Positions 36,297-46,731 are shown, counted from the stretch's first letter. The stretch is 64,000 nt of DNA from Apium graveolens (GCF_009905375.1 NC_133649.1:231669792-231733791), one strand, 5' to 3'. Notes: generated from the letters alone by a model not told the origin. Made by a program: numbers and translations.

Positions 36297-36580
36297 ATGT
36301 CTAGAAGATCAGGTCAGCGTAGAGTGTCAGCCTCCGGTCCCGGCTCCTCTGAGGTAGTTTGTATCAGGCCCTGAGGTCTGATGAGTTGCTGTAATAAGTG
36401 AGAGTGTCTGGTTTTGAATAAGTTAGTGTGTGTGTGTTGTAACCTAAATAATACTTGAACCTGTTTCGGCTCCTGGTTGGGGTCGTATATTATAATAAAG
36501 TTTATTTAGCAGTTTTTGTTATAATTTAGCATTTTTTTGGTGACGTCAGCCCCTGACCCCGGGGTTGAGGCCGTCACAGT

Positions 36581-36593
36581 TGGTATCAGAGCC
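36581..36593 (+). other. Primer-binding site of gypsy-2, tRNA-iMet type
   Basis: TGGTATCAGAGCC lies two bases past the LTR end, the usual initiator-Met-tRNA complement. Confidence 0.93.
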
Positions 36594-36797
36594 ACAGGTT
36601 CAAGTCCCTAATTTAGGTTAAGATATGAGGTAGTAAGGTGTAGGAAGTATGTCCTATAGTGTGAGTCAGCAACTCATGTCGATGAGCAACCTTAAGTGTA
36701 AGTCGAGGGTTCCGACGGCGTTACCCTGGCATCTATTAATATTTTAATAGACTTGCCCTAACCTTGTTCCGTCTTTCCTGTATATCGTTATGATTGA

Positions 36798-37367
36798 CAG
36801 TGGCCTATAGTGATCTCCAGTTCTCCTTCTCGGGGAAACCCGTCAGACTCAGATGATTCAGATTCTGAGCGGACCTTGGATGTAGTAGCCGAGGAGACTC
36901 CCATGCCTCCTCCACCTATTCCTCCAGTTGTATCAGGAGGTGTGTCAGGACCTAGTATCCATCCTCACTGGATACGAAGGTCAGTGTTGGCTGTTAGGGA
37001 TTTCCCTCCAGGATGTGGTCCTAGTTCTTCCACCTCGAGACCACCTGTTCCTCCCTCTATTCCTTCAGGTGCATCCTCCCCGATCCCTTACCATGTTCAC
37101 CGAGCGGTGAACCAGTCTTTGATCAGAGAGCAGAGCTCAGGGTTAGCAGCTCAGCTTGACCAGATTCCGGTCGGGCCTTTCTAGGGTATTCCTGCCCCTT
37201 TCCCAGATGTGCAGGAGAGAGTTCGATCCTTGACTCAGGCTGCAGTAGAGAGAGTTCGGACCATTGACTGTTTCATTAGCTCCGAGTTCAGAGCTGTTCA
37301 GTACCAGGATCTTGTGAACTGGTTGGTATTTGAGTTAGGATCCATTGGTGGCAGTGGCAGTGGCTAG
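36798..37367 (+). pseudogene. Proline/serine-rich ORF upstream of gag in gypsy-2, one stop
   Basis: The frame is open from 36798 to TAG 37182, then on to TAG 37365. It has no ATG at its start; GTG 36810 is the first alternative start codon. It starts right after GATTGACAG, an acceptor-like site whose phase suits the 19-codon LTR exon ending at 36353. Content: an acidic Ser/Asp stretch (SDSDDSDSERTL), a Pro-rich stretch (PMPPPPIPPVV), and a C-terminal part after the stop with QERVRSLTQAAVERVRT. Composition and layout match the gypsy-3 ORF at 22724-23467. Function is unknown. The internal TAG may be a decayed CAG. It could be a spliced accessory protein of these elements. Confidence 0.6.
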
Positions 37368-37796
37368 ATTAGACTTGCTGCAGTGAGATACAAAGCCCGG
37401 AGTTAGTTGCAGGAGTTCTGTAGATGCTTTTCTTATGTATATTTTCTTTGTATTGTAGTTTGTATTAGGCAGGGCTGCTATGACAGCCAATTTTGTTGTG
37501 TACTTAGTATGCTATGAGTGTTGTACTGTAGTTGTTAGATGGATTTGTACTGTTGTTGTATTATTATTTTCTGATGTTACGGTTGTCGGTTTTATTTTAT
37601 TGCACTTTTGTTATTGCTGTTATTATTATTGTTGTAATTGTTGCTGGATTGTTAAATTTGGTTATGCATCATGGGTGGACCCCAAATAAACAGGGAAGGG
37701 AATATTTAATTGTGACCGCATTCTCCTGATGCATAAAATTGTTGCTACCCGGGGGCACAATTTTCATATAAAACCTTTTTGTTGTGTTTCAGGAGA
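37368..37796 (+). other. Gypsy-2 spacer before gag with acceptor-like end
   Basis: This is a T- and TG-rich non-coding stretch. It ends TTGTGTTTCAG at 37792, four bases before the gag ATG (37797). The pyrimidine-rich run plus CAG resembles a plant 3' splice site. The equivalent position in gypsy-1 reads CTTACAG before GAAGATG. Confidence 0.6.
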
Positions 37797-39422
37797 ATGC
37801 CTCCCAAGAAAAATTTCCCGTCCAATTCCTCCAGTAGGAAGTCTGAAGGGGGCCCAGTCATGGATGGATTACTAGATTTGCTGCGCCAACAGTATAATCA
37901 GATGGCTCAGCAGCAAGAACAATTCCAGCAGCAGCAACAACAATTCCTACAACAGCAGCAACAACAGCAGCAATTTATACAACAACAACATCAACAAATC
38001 CAACAACAGTTACAGCTTCAACATCAAACCCATCCAAGAGAACTGAACCAGACTGTTAGTTTCAAGTTTTTTCAGTCAGTTAAACCCCCAGAGTTTAAGG
38101 GCGAGGTAGACCCGATTGCTGCTAGAATTTGGCTTAAAGAAATGGAGAAAGCCTTCACCCTTACTCAGGTGAGTGATGATTCTAAATCAGATTATGCTAG
38201 TTATTTTCTGAAAGGTGAAGCAAGTTTTTGGTGGGAATCTGTGTGTGCCTTAGAAGGAGAAGGCCCTGTTTCTTGGGCTAGATTCACGGAGTTGTTCCTA
38301 GAAAAGTATTTTACGGATTGTCTGCAGAGTCAGTTGGAAGTAGAGTTTTTGGAATTGAAGCAGGGAGAAAGGAGCGTGGCTGAGTATGAGGCCAAGTTTA
38401 CGGAGTTGGCTCGACTAGCCCCTGGATATGTAAACACTGAGATTCAGAAAGCTAGGAGATTTCAGCAAGGACTAAAGTCGGAAATTCGTAGCGGAGTGAT
38501 AGCCCTACAACTTAAGATGTATACCTCTGTAGTTCAAGCCGCCCTGGTGATAAATAGTGATCAGAAGTTGTCCTCCAAGGAAAGGGGTGATCGGAAAAGA
38601 AAGTTTGAAAGTGGTACAGCTAATGCAGACCAGGAGGAGTCTAGTCAGAAGTTCCCAAGGAAGTTTGGCCGGAATAAGAATCGGAGATTTAGAAGGCAAG
38701 GCATGGCTCAGACAAATTCCGCTGTCACTTCAGTTGCCTCCACCCCAGTCCAGTCAACCAGACCAGTTGTGGATTGTAAGTTATGTGGTAAAAAGCATAG
38801 TGGTCTGTGTCGGAAGGATGTCCACTGTTTTAAATGCAATAAAAAGGGTCATTATGCGTCAGAATGTAACCCAGGAAATGTCGGAGTCACTTGCTTCAAG
38901 TGTGGTAAGGTTGGGAACATCTCCAGAAACTGCAAGATGGCTACTCAGGGTAATGTAGGAGGTAATGAATCTCAAGGACCAGCAACTAGTACAGCGAGAG
39001 CCAGAACCTTTAAAATGACCAAGAAATCTAATGCTCAAGATTCAGATGTGGTTGCAGGTACGCTTTCTCTAAATTCAGTGCCTGTTAAGGTTTTATTTGA
39101 TTCGGGAGCATCTAAGTCCTTTATATCTAAAGAATGTGTAAGTAAAATGAATTTGATGTTAAAAAATTTAGATGAGCCTTTATCGATAGAGGTAGCTAAT
39201 CAGGATAAAGTCTCAGTAAACCATTTTTGCCCTAGATGTCGAATAGAAATTTGCGGGCATCTCTTTTTGGTGGATCTAATACCTTTTCAGTTAGGAGAGT
39301 TTGATATAATTTTAGGAATGGATTGGTTGTCTCGGCATAAGGCATATATTGATTGTAAGAAAAAGAAAGTTTTGTTATACTCAGAAGACAATAAAAGGAT
39401 GGTTTATCAAGGACAAAAATAG
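37797..39422 (+). CDS. gag: Gypsy-2 gag and aspartic protease
   Basis: 541 codons from ATG 37797 (MPPKKNFPS) to TAG 39420. A Gln-rich, probably coiled-coil segment covers residues about 35-90. The retrotransposon gag capsid-like domain follows (about 100-240, with PPEFKGEVDP, SFWWES and LELKQGERSVAEYEAKF). Three zinc knuckles bind nucleic acid: CKLCGKKHSGLC, CFKCNKKGHYASEC and CFKCGKVGNISRNC. In the last the His is Asn, so it is probably impaired. The protease follows, with active-site DSGA (Asp at 39099-39101) and ILGMDWL. The terminal TAG interrupts what looks like a continuous gag-pol frame: the next codons (DKQFLSI) are in the same frame. I chose the ATG because it matches gypsy-1. Confidence 0.9.
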   Translation: MPPKKNFPSNSSSRKSEGGPVMDGLLDLLRQQYNQMAQQQEQFQQQQQQFLQQQQQQQQFIQQQHQQIQQQLQLQHQTHPRELNQTVSFKFFQSVKPPEFKGEVDPIAARIWLKEMEKAFTLTQVSDDSKSDYASYFLKGEASFWWESVCALEGEGPVSWARFTELFLEKYFTDCLQSQLEVEFLELKQGERSVAEYEAKFTELARLAPGYVNTEIQKARRFQQGLKSEIRSGVIALQLKMYTSVVQAALVINSDQKLSSKERGDRKRKFESGTANADQEESSQKFPRKFGRNKNRRFRRQGMAQTNSAVTSVASTPVQSTRPVVDCKLCGKKHSGLCRKDVHCFKCNKKGHYASECNPGNVGVTCFKCGKVGNISRNCKMATQGNVGGNESQGPATSTARARTFKMTKKSNAQDSDVVAGTLSLNSVPVKVLFDSGASKSFISKECVSKMNLMLKNLDEPLSIEVANQDKVSVNHFCPRCRIEICGHLFLVDLIPFQLGEFDIILGMDWLSRHKAYIDCKKKKVLLYSEDNKRMVYQGQK

Positions 39423-42414
39423 GACAAGCAATTTCTTTCTATCTTGGAAGCGAAGAAGTTATTGAGACAAGGTTGTGAAGCATACTTAGCCCATGTTATG
39501 GACATTGAGAAGAGAATACCCGAATTGGAGAAGATTTCGGTAGTTAATGAATTTCCAGATGTGTTTCCAGATGAGTTACCAGGATTACCACCAGATCGGG
39601 AGATTGAGTTTTCTATTGATTTGATTTCGGGAGCAGAACCAGTTTCAAAGGCACCTTACCGTATGGCCCCAGTAGAAATGAAAGAACTAGCTAAACAACT
39701 TCAGGAACTTTTGGATAAAGGGGTAATCAGACCAAGTGTATCCCCGTGGGGTGCGCCAGTGTTGTTTGTGAAAAAGAAAGATGGAAGCATGAGATTGTGT
39801 ATTAACTACAGGGAATTGAATAAGTTAACCATCAAGAATGAGTACCCCTACCCAGGATTGATGATTTATTTGATCAACTGAAGGGAGCATGTTGTTTTTC
39901 CAAGATCGACTTAAGATCGGGCTATCATCAGTTGAAGATCAAGCCTGAAGATATACCAAAGACTGCTTTTCGAACCAGATATGGCCATTACGAGTTTCTA
40001 GTAATGTCATTCGGGTTGACTAATGCGCCAACAGCTTTTATGGATTTAATGAACCGGGTGCATAAGGAGTACTTGGATAAGTTTGTTATTGTATTTATCG
40101 ATGACATCCTCATCTATTCAAAGACCAAAGACGACCATGCCGGACATCTAAGGATTGCATTACAAAGGGTGAGAGAAAAACGATTATATGCTAAGTTCTC
40201 AAAGTGTGAATTTTGGTTGGTGGAAGTCCAGTTTTTAGGTCATATAGTTGGTAAGGATGGAATTAAGGTAGACCCTGCAAAGATTGAAGCGGTATCCAGA
40301 TGGGAACAACCAAAGACCCCTACGGAAATTAGAAGTTTTCTTGGATTAGCAGGCTACTACCGAAGATTTGTGAAGGACTTTGCCAAGATCGCAACCCCGT
40401 TAGCCAAGCTGACCCGGAAGAATGAGAGATTTGTTTGGACGGAGAAATGTGAAGAAAGTTTCCAAGAGTTAAAGAAGAGACTAGTGACCGCACCAGTGTT
40501 AGCATTACCCGATGAAACCGGGAATTTCGTAATTTACAGTGATGCTTCTCTTAAAGGATTAGGCTATGTGCTCATACAACATGATAAGGTTATTGCGTAT
40601 GCGTCTAGGCAGTTAAAGCCCCATGAGCAGAAATATCTAATTCATGATCTTGAGTTGGTGGCTATAGTGTTTGCTTTGAAGTTATGGCGTCATTACTTGT
40701 ACGGAGAGAAATGTGATATCTACACGGATCATAAAAGCTTAAAGTATATATTCACCCAAAAGGACTTAAACATGAGACAAAAGAGATGGTTGGAGTTGAT
40801 TAAGGACTATGACTGTTTAATTAACTACACCCAGGTAAGGCTAATGTGGTAGCTGATGCCCTTAGTAGAAAAGAAAAATTAAACATGGCCCGTATCGCGA
40901 ATGAATTAGCACAGGACTTGGGAAAGATGGAAATCGAAATTCGAGTATCAGGTGAAAACCGGGAATCGTTATACGAGATTATTTTCCAGCCAGCGTTAAT
41001 GGAAAAGATTAAAAGATGTCAAGAAGGAGTTATGGAACGAGAATTGGAAGATCTGACAGGAGAAATATTATGTACTCAAAAGGATAACCGCGGTCTATAC
41101 AAGTTTTCCTCTCGCATCTGGATTCCTAGCGTAGCAGAAATGAAGAATGAAATATTGCATGAAGCGCACAATTCTAGGTTTTCTATTCACCCTGGTAGCA
41201 CGGAGATGTACCAAGATTTAAAGAAACAATTCTGGTGGCCAGGAATGAAGAAAGAGATTGCGGAGTGGGTTAGCAAGTGTCACGTGTGTCAAAAAGTAAA
41301 AGCAGAGCACCAAAGGCCCAATGGATTGTTGCAGCCTCTAGAAGTTCCACAGTGGAAGTGGGAAGAAATTGCAATGGATTTTGTGGTAGGCTTGCCGAGG
41401 ACAAGATTGAATCATGATGCCATTTGGGTGATCATTGATAGAAGGACCAAGTCAGCGCATTTCCTCCCAATCAATGAAAAGTATTCTCTGGAAAAACTAG
41501 TTAAAATATATTTAGATGAGATAGTTTCCAAGCATGGGGTACCTGTGTCTATAGTATCAGATCGAGATCCAAGATTTAATTCAAGGTTTTCGACAAAGTT
41601 TCAAGAGTATTTAGGAACTAAATTAAATATGAGCACCGCTTATCATCCTCAAACTGATGGCCAAAGCGAGAGAACGATTCAGACGATCGAAGATATGTTA
41701 AGGGTATGTGCTTTGGATTTCAAGGGAAGTTGGGACGATCATTTACCATTAATAGAATTTTCCTATAATAACAGTTACCATGCCAGCATTGGAATGCCAC
41801 CCTACAAAGCTTTATATGGATGAAAGTGTAGGTCACCTCTATACTGGGATGAGGTAGGAGAAAAGAAAGTGTTAGGACCTGAATTAGTGCAGCGGACAAA
41901 AGAAGCAGTGGTGTTAATTCGGAAAAGATTGGAAGCCGCGCAGAATAGACAGAAAAAGAATGCAGATTTGCATCAAAAAGACATAAGTTTTGAAACAGGA
42001 TCATTGGTGTTACTAAAAGTTTCGCCATGGAAGGGATTGGTTCGATTCGGTCAGAAGGGTAAATTGAGTCCGAGATATATAGGACCATTTGAAGTTCTGA
42101 AGCAAATAGGGAAAATGGCATACGAGATAGCTTTACCCCCGCAGTGGAAGCATATCCATAATGTATTTCATGTGTCTATGTTGAAGTCGTACATTCCTGC
42201 CTCGAATCAAGTAATTGAATATGAACCGATCGAGCTTCAATCGGATTTATCCTATGTGGAGCAGCCAATCCAGATATTAGATCGTAAGGAGCGTGTACTT
42301 AAAAATAAATCTATTCCTATAGTTAAAGTACTTTGGAGAAACCCTAGGGTAGAAGAGTCTACCTGGGAACTAGAATCAGATATGCTTGCCAAATATCCTC
42401 ACTTATTTAATTAG
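39423..42414 (+). pseudogene. pol: Gypsy-2 pol: RT, RNase H, integrase, chromodomain
   Basis: Pol follows gag-protease in the same frame after the TAG. Reverse transcriptase includes [16 protein letters not shown], then a one-base loss near 39851, then [10 protein letters not shown] and catalytic FIDDILIYS (40094-40120). RNase H has [13 protein letters not shown] and [12 protein letters not shown] second one-base loss near 40832 precedes [10 protein letters not shown]. Integrase has its HHCC finger (41159-41310), [15 protein letters not shown] and the Glu in [11 protein letters not shown] 41821 replaces the Arg of ALYGRKCRSP. The last 60 residues (YVEQPIQILDRKERVL, VKVLWRN, EESTWELE) are a chromodomain, which in related elements targets integration to heterochromatin. 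Three lesions plus the upstream TAG prevent a single polyprotein. Confidence 0.93.
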
Positions 42415-42439
42415 TAAAGATTCCGAGGGCAGAATCTTT

Positions 42440-42454
42440 TTAAAGGGGGAACGA
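42440..42454 (+). other. Polypurine tract of gypsy-2
   Basis: TTTAAAGGGGGAACGA ends just before the LTR start TATAACG at 42455; the purine core is AAAGGGGGAA. Confidence 0.88.
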
Positions 42455-42933
42455 TATAACGACTCGTGTATTTTTATTTTATTTCTAATATTTGGAAGTG
42501 TAATAAAAGTTTAAGTAAATAAATAAAAGGTGTGTATTGATTTTGGCAGCGGTTACTGATTGTTATTTAATTATTTGTGATTTGTTGATATGTGGGATTG
42601 GAATTATGTGATTTATTGGTGAGTTATATGATATTATTTCGCTTGTAAAAGTGATTTTATTGTAATTTTAATTCCATAAATATTTGGGTTGTCTTTAAAA
42701 TTGGTTTTCTAATTTTATAATTTCAATAATTATTTTTAGGACTTTATAAAATTGAGAAATCAATATTTCGTTAATTATTCATTTTTAAATGATTTTTTGA
42801 GCGTGTTAAATGCTAAAATCCATATTTAATTATGGGAATCTTTAAAAATTGTGAAACTTATATTTTATTAAGCTCATATTATTCTGAGAATTTTAAAATT
42901 ACTTTGGGAATTTTCGGGAATCGTTTCAACCGC
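42455..42933 (+). repeat. Truncated 3' LTR of gypsy-2 (LTR2)
   Basis: The first 479 bp match LTR1 from 33519. Homology ends at tttcaaccgc, and the sequence continues directly as SIRE-like DNA that also exists at 32792. The two sequences share only GC at the joint, so this is a microhomology junction. Confidence 0.92.
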
Positions 42934-43658
42934 ATCAACTTGAATTTTTCTTGATTTTATTCCTGAAGTCTTAAAGTGAGTTTTGATTGGAGGTTTGAAT
43001 GAAGGTGTTTTTGATATTTTCTTTAAGAAGACTTGGTTAGTTGTGATAGGTATCTTGAGTATGGAGTTTGCAGTTGGCTTGTATAGGTACTTGGGTTTTT
43101 GAGATTGGACTGATTGAGTGTCTTTTTAGCTAGATTTAGAGGTTTGAGTTTGTGAGATTTGAGTTCCATGGACATTATGTTGTTTTGTAATTCCTTCTCC
43201 GTCCTTCCTTCTTCTCTTACCATCACCTCCTTTCTTTTCTTCCTTCTCATTTTCCTTGTCATCATCCAAGTTATCCTTTGTATTGATTTGAGCCAGAAGA
43301 TTTTTGTTCATCTTTCTTTTGCTCATCATCATCCAAGTTATCCTTTGTATTGATTTGAGTTCTAGGAAACATGGTTTCAGCATTCTTCAGAGATTTGCTC
43401 AAAATCGATCATTTCTTCATCTTCAAAACTCTTGTTCTTCTTGGTCTTCAAATCAGTCTCTAAAGTCATGATCAATCTCAAATTTCCCATGACACAGTGC
43501 TTAGGGATCATGAAGTGTTTGCACCTTTTGGTAGTTGAACATATGTAAGCCACTCCCTTGCTAGGTTGAAGGTAAGCTTCTGAAAATGCAGCTACTTGTC
43601 CCTTTTTGAGTTCATTTAGCAGGAGAATGTCCTCCGGAATCACCCTGTTGACTTTGTT
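42932..43658 (-). pseudogene. Duplicate of SIRE-like env-like segment
   Basis: This is near-identical to 32792-33518, differing at a handful of sites. On the minus strand it carries the same env-like pieces (VIPEDILLLNELKKGQVAAF at the upstream end; a Lys-rich repeat in the middle). It is followed by the same TTGTT and then an LTR start, as in the original. It is part of a tandem duplication, not a second insertion. Confidence 0.92.
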
Positions 43659-46600
43659 TATAACGACTCGTGTATTTTTATTTTATTTCTAATATTTGGA
43701 AGTGTAATAAAAGTTTAAGTAAATAAATAAAAGGTGTGTATTGATTTTGGCAGCGGTTACTGATTGTTATTTAATTATTTGTGATTTGTTGATATGTGGG
43801 ATTGGAATTATGTGATTTATTGGTGAGTTATATGATTTTATTTCGCTTGTAAAAGTGATTTTATTGTAATTTTAATTCCATAAATATTTGGGTTGTCTTT
43901 AAAATTGGTTTTCTAATTTTATAATTTCAATAATTATTTTTAGGACTTTATAAAATTGAGAAATCAATATTTCGTTAATTATTCATTTTTAAATGATATT
44001 TTGAGCGTGTTAAATGCTAAAATCCATATTTAATTATGGGAATCTTTAAAAATTGTGAAACTTATATTTTATTAAGCTCATATTATTCTGAGAATTTTAA
44101 AATTACTTTGGGAATTTTCGGGAATTGTTTCAACCGCGCGTCGTCTCGTTATTTGTTAAAAAAGCGGGTACAAACTGTATTTCAGAAATTATTTTAAAAT
44201 TATGAAAGTTACATTTTTACGTACTCCGGGATATTTCTGACATTTTAAGATTAACATGGATTTATTTTGATGTTTTTTTATAACCGCACCTTATTTCGTA
44301 CGATCGCTAAGTCCGGGTATTTATTACATTTCAAAAATTCATTTTAAAATTTTGAAATTTATATTTTACTAAACTTGGGATGTTTACAATATTTTATGAT
44401 TATTTTGACAACGTTTTTATTAAAATTTATTCTCGAGTTATATCATTAGCGATAGATTAAAGCGGTGGGAAGGGCTTATAGTCGGTCGGAATAAAAATAA
44501 AATGACACGTATCCAATAATTTGGACACGTGCCGGGTGGTTAAGTTGGGTGCTGCCTTTCTCTTTTACTCCTGATAAACATCAAATCTTTGGTCTCTTAT
44601 CTCTCGGCCTCTCTCGAATTCTCTCTGTTTTTCCCTCATAAAAATCTTTTCATGTCCTCTCTCCTCTACTCTCATGTTCGTGTCTCTTTCCCTCTTCCTC
44701 TCGGTGCTTTCGGTCTCCGCCATTCTTGTTTCTCCGGCTTGTTTCCTCCGGTGAGCCGCCATTTATTTGGCTTGGCTGGTTCAATTTATATATGCATATG
44801 CATGTAAATGTGTATATGATTATGTGTTGTGTGTGTGCGTTTGTGTTGTGTGTGTGTGTCTGTGTGTGTGTCTGTGTTATTTGTGTGTTGGCCGTGATGG
44901 TGGCGTTGTGCTTCTCTATTCCGTTTGGTCTGTGCTATTGGGCTCTTTGTGGTTTGGGCTTGCAGTTTGGGCCGGATTATTCGGGCCTTTACTGTTGGGC
45001 CTATTTACGCAGTTGGGCTTGGTTATTATAAATTGATTTTTTATTCAATTTTCTGCAGGGAAATAAATGAGTGATATTCGTGAAATAAAATTTTTCATTG
45101 CGGGGAAATAATATTAATCGATATAATTTATTCGGGAACCCGTATTATATCGGGCGCCAATAAATTGTGCCGCCGTTGACGATGAACTTCGGTGAGTCGA
45201 CGGTGGACGGTGATGACGATGTTCTGAGTCCTAAATATTTTAATAAATAAAATTTGTATAAAGTATGTTCAGGACTAAAATTTAGTTATGTGACGATTCA
45301 AATTGATTTTGTTGGGATTTGACGTCGATTGATGTTTCGACGGGTAGACCTATAAACAGAGGAGTCGCTGTCCAATTTTTCTAAAGAATTACCCTAAATT
45401 ATAAATCGAGTACATATATCTCGTTTAATACAAATTAAACTCTGATTATTATGTGCACCATTATTAAGTATATGTTATTGATATTAATATACTTGCGAGT
45501 CGAAAAATTATAGTGTTGGGTAATTAGTTAGTGAGGAAAAGTCAAACATAATCGGTTGTCTAACCTAGGATATTTCGATTTCGTAGGTTCGAGTCAAAGG
45601 ACCCGGTAGTTCAAGTCAATTAGAGTTAAGCCAAAGTTAGTGCAAAGCTTCGCAAGGCAAGTACCCCTGAACTAATCTTTTACAGTTCAGTATATATGAA
45701 TAGTTGTTTATTTAAAATATGTATTGGAACAGAACATTTTAAGTTACGTATTCCTCGTATTTAAATATGTTTTGTTAACTGAGGTTTTGGGGAAAAAGTA
45801 ACTTCTGAAAATGCCTATCTCTAGATTATGATTAAAATTAAAAAGGGATTTTAGAATGTGTGCTGTAATGGTTTAAAAAGAGATAGGTGTAAATGGTTTT
45901 GGAAACTGGATAAACATAAATCAGATATTGGATGGTCAGTTGGCGTAAGAGATCCGTTATTAGATAACGGCCCAGCGTGTTTGCGTAAGAGGATAAGTCG
46001 GATGCGCGCACTGGTAGTCCGCTTAGTCCAGCATGACAAAGACCTAGCTAGTCTATGAGTTCCGGAACGAAATTTGTGGTGGGATAGACTAATCAGCTAT
46101 CCCTAGAATTCATCCTCTTTTATATATCTGATAAAGGTTGAATTGTTTATAGTCCCCATAACGGGACTGGTGATTTATTGGTCCAGCAATGGACACTGGT
46201 TTTGGAACGGAAATAGCATGCTAAAATTGAACTCTGGTATTTTTACACAGCACACTACAGATGATGTTATTTTGCAAAGCATGCTAGTTTTGATATCCAG
46301 TTTATACCTATTTTACGGATTTCTCGTATATCAGTATAATATATGTAACCTATATTGTTTTATACAACCTGTTGCTGGTTATTCATATAGAGGTACTGTT
46401 GAGCAATGGATTGCTCACCCTTGCAGTTTGTTTTGTATTTATTTATTGCAGATGTCTAGAAGACCAGGTCAGCGTAGAGTGTCAGCCTCCGGTCCCGGCT
46501 CCTCTGAGGTAGTTTGTATCAGGCCGTGAGGTCTGATGAGTTGTTGTAATAAGTGAGAGTGTCTGGTTTTGAATAAGTTAGTGTGTGTGTTGTAACCTAA

Positions 46601-46731
46601 ATAATACTTGAACCTGTTTCGGTTCCTGGTTGGGGTCGTATATTATAATAAAGTTTATTTAGCATTTTTTGTTATAATTTAGCATTTTTTTGGTGACGTC
46701 AGCCCCTGACCCCGGGGTTGAGGTCGTCACA
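43659..46731 (+). repeat. Second full LTR at the gypsy-2 locus (LTR3, solo-like)
   Basis: It runs from TATAACGACTCG to GGTCGTCACA, 3073 bp, with no internal region following. It keeps CCG|GTGAGC (44751), TTCTGCAG (45058), AAG|GCAAGT (45654-45662), CTCAC (46414-46418), TTGCAG|ATG (46451/46452), GAG|GTAG (46506-46512) and TGACGTCA (46694-46701). A TG-rich microsatellite lies near 44830-44890. The right flank is TTTAG and SIRE-like DNA. Confidence 0.92.
44751..45058 (+). other. Predicted leader intron 1 in gypsy-2 LTR3
   Basis: The CT-rich leader ends CCTCCG|GTGAGC, and the acceptor is ATTTTCTGCAG|GG after a T-rich stretch. The interval is 308 bp, TG/T-rich like plant leader introns. Gypsy-4 has the same arrangement with a perfect CCG|GTAAGT donor. 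In LTR1 the donor is mutated. Confidence 0.55.

Larger units (their letters stand above)
33519..36578 (+). repeat. 5' LTR of gypsy-2 (LTR1)
   Basis: It runs from TATAACGACTCG to GCCGTCACA, 3060 bp. It has a G-box CACGTG (34385-34390), a CT-rich leader (about 34440-34560), intron-1 acceptor TTCTGCAG (34904), AAG|GCAAGT (35500-35508), CTCAC (36259-36263), TTGCAG|ATG (36296/36297), GAG|GTAG (36351-36357) and TGACGTCA (36541-36548). The intron-1 donor is mutated here (CAGCGAG) but intact in LTR3 (CCG|GTGAGC). It matches LTR3 closely throughout. Confidence 0.93.
33519..46731 (+). mobile_element. Gypsy-2 locus: Tekay/Del-type chromovirus plus partial tandem copy
   Basis: The order is full LTR (33519-36578), internal region with gag-pol-chromodomain (36579-42454), LTR start only (42455-42933), a 727-bp copy of the left flanking SIRE-like DNA (42932-43658), and a second full LTR (43659-46731). 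Both full LTRs have the same left flank, ending TTGTT. The right flank is TTTAG, so no clean target duplication is visible. The structure fits one insertion followed by tandem duplication and LTR-LTR deletion. The domain order with a C-terminal chromodomain places it among chromoviruses. Confidence 0.9.

Noticed and set aside
36581..36650. TGGTATCAGAGCC as part of a tRNA gene
   Set aside because: It is the primer-binding site. No cloverleaf or A/B box follows.
34448..45036. Long plus frames rich in Leu/Cys/Val (34448-34882, 44589-45036) resembling secreted or membrane proteins
   Set aside because: They lie over the CT-rich leader and the TG-rich intron-like part of the gypsy-2 LTRs. Low-complexity TG repeats give Cys/Val runs.
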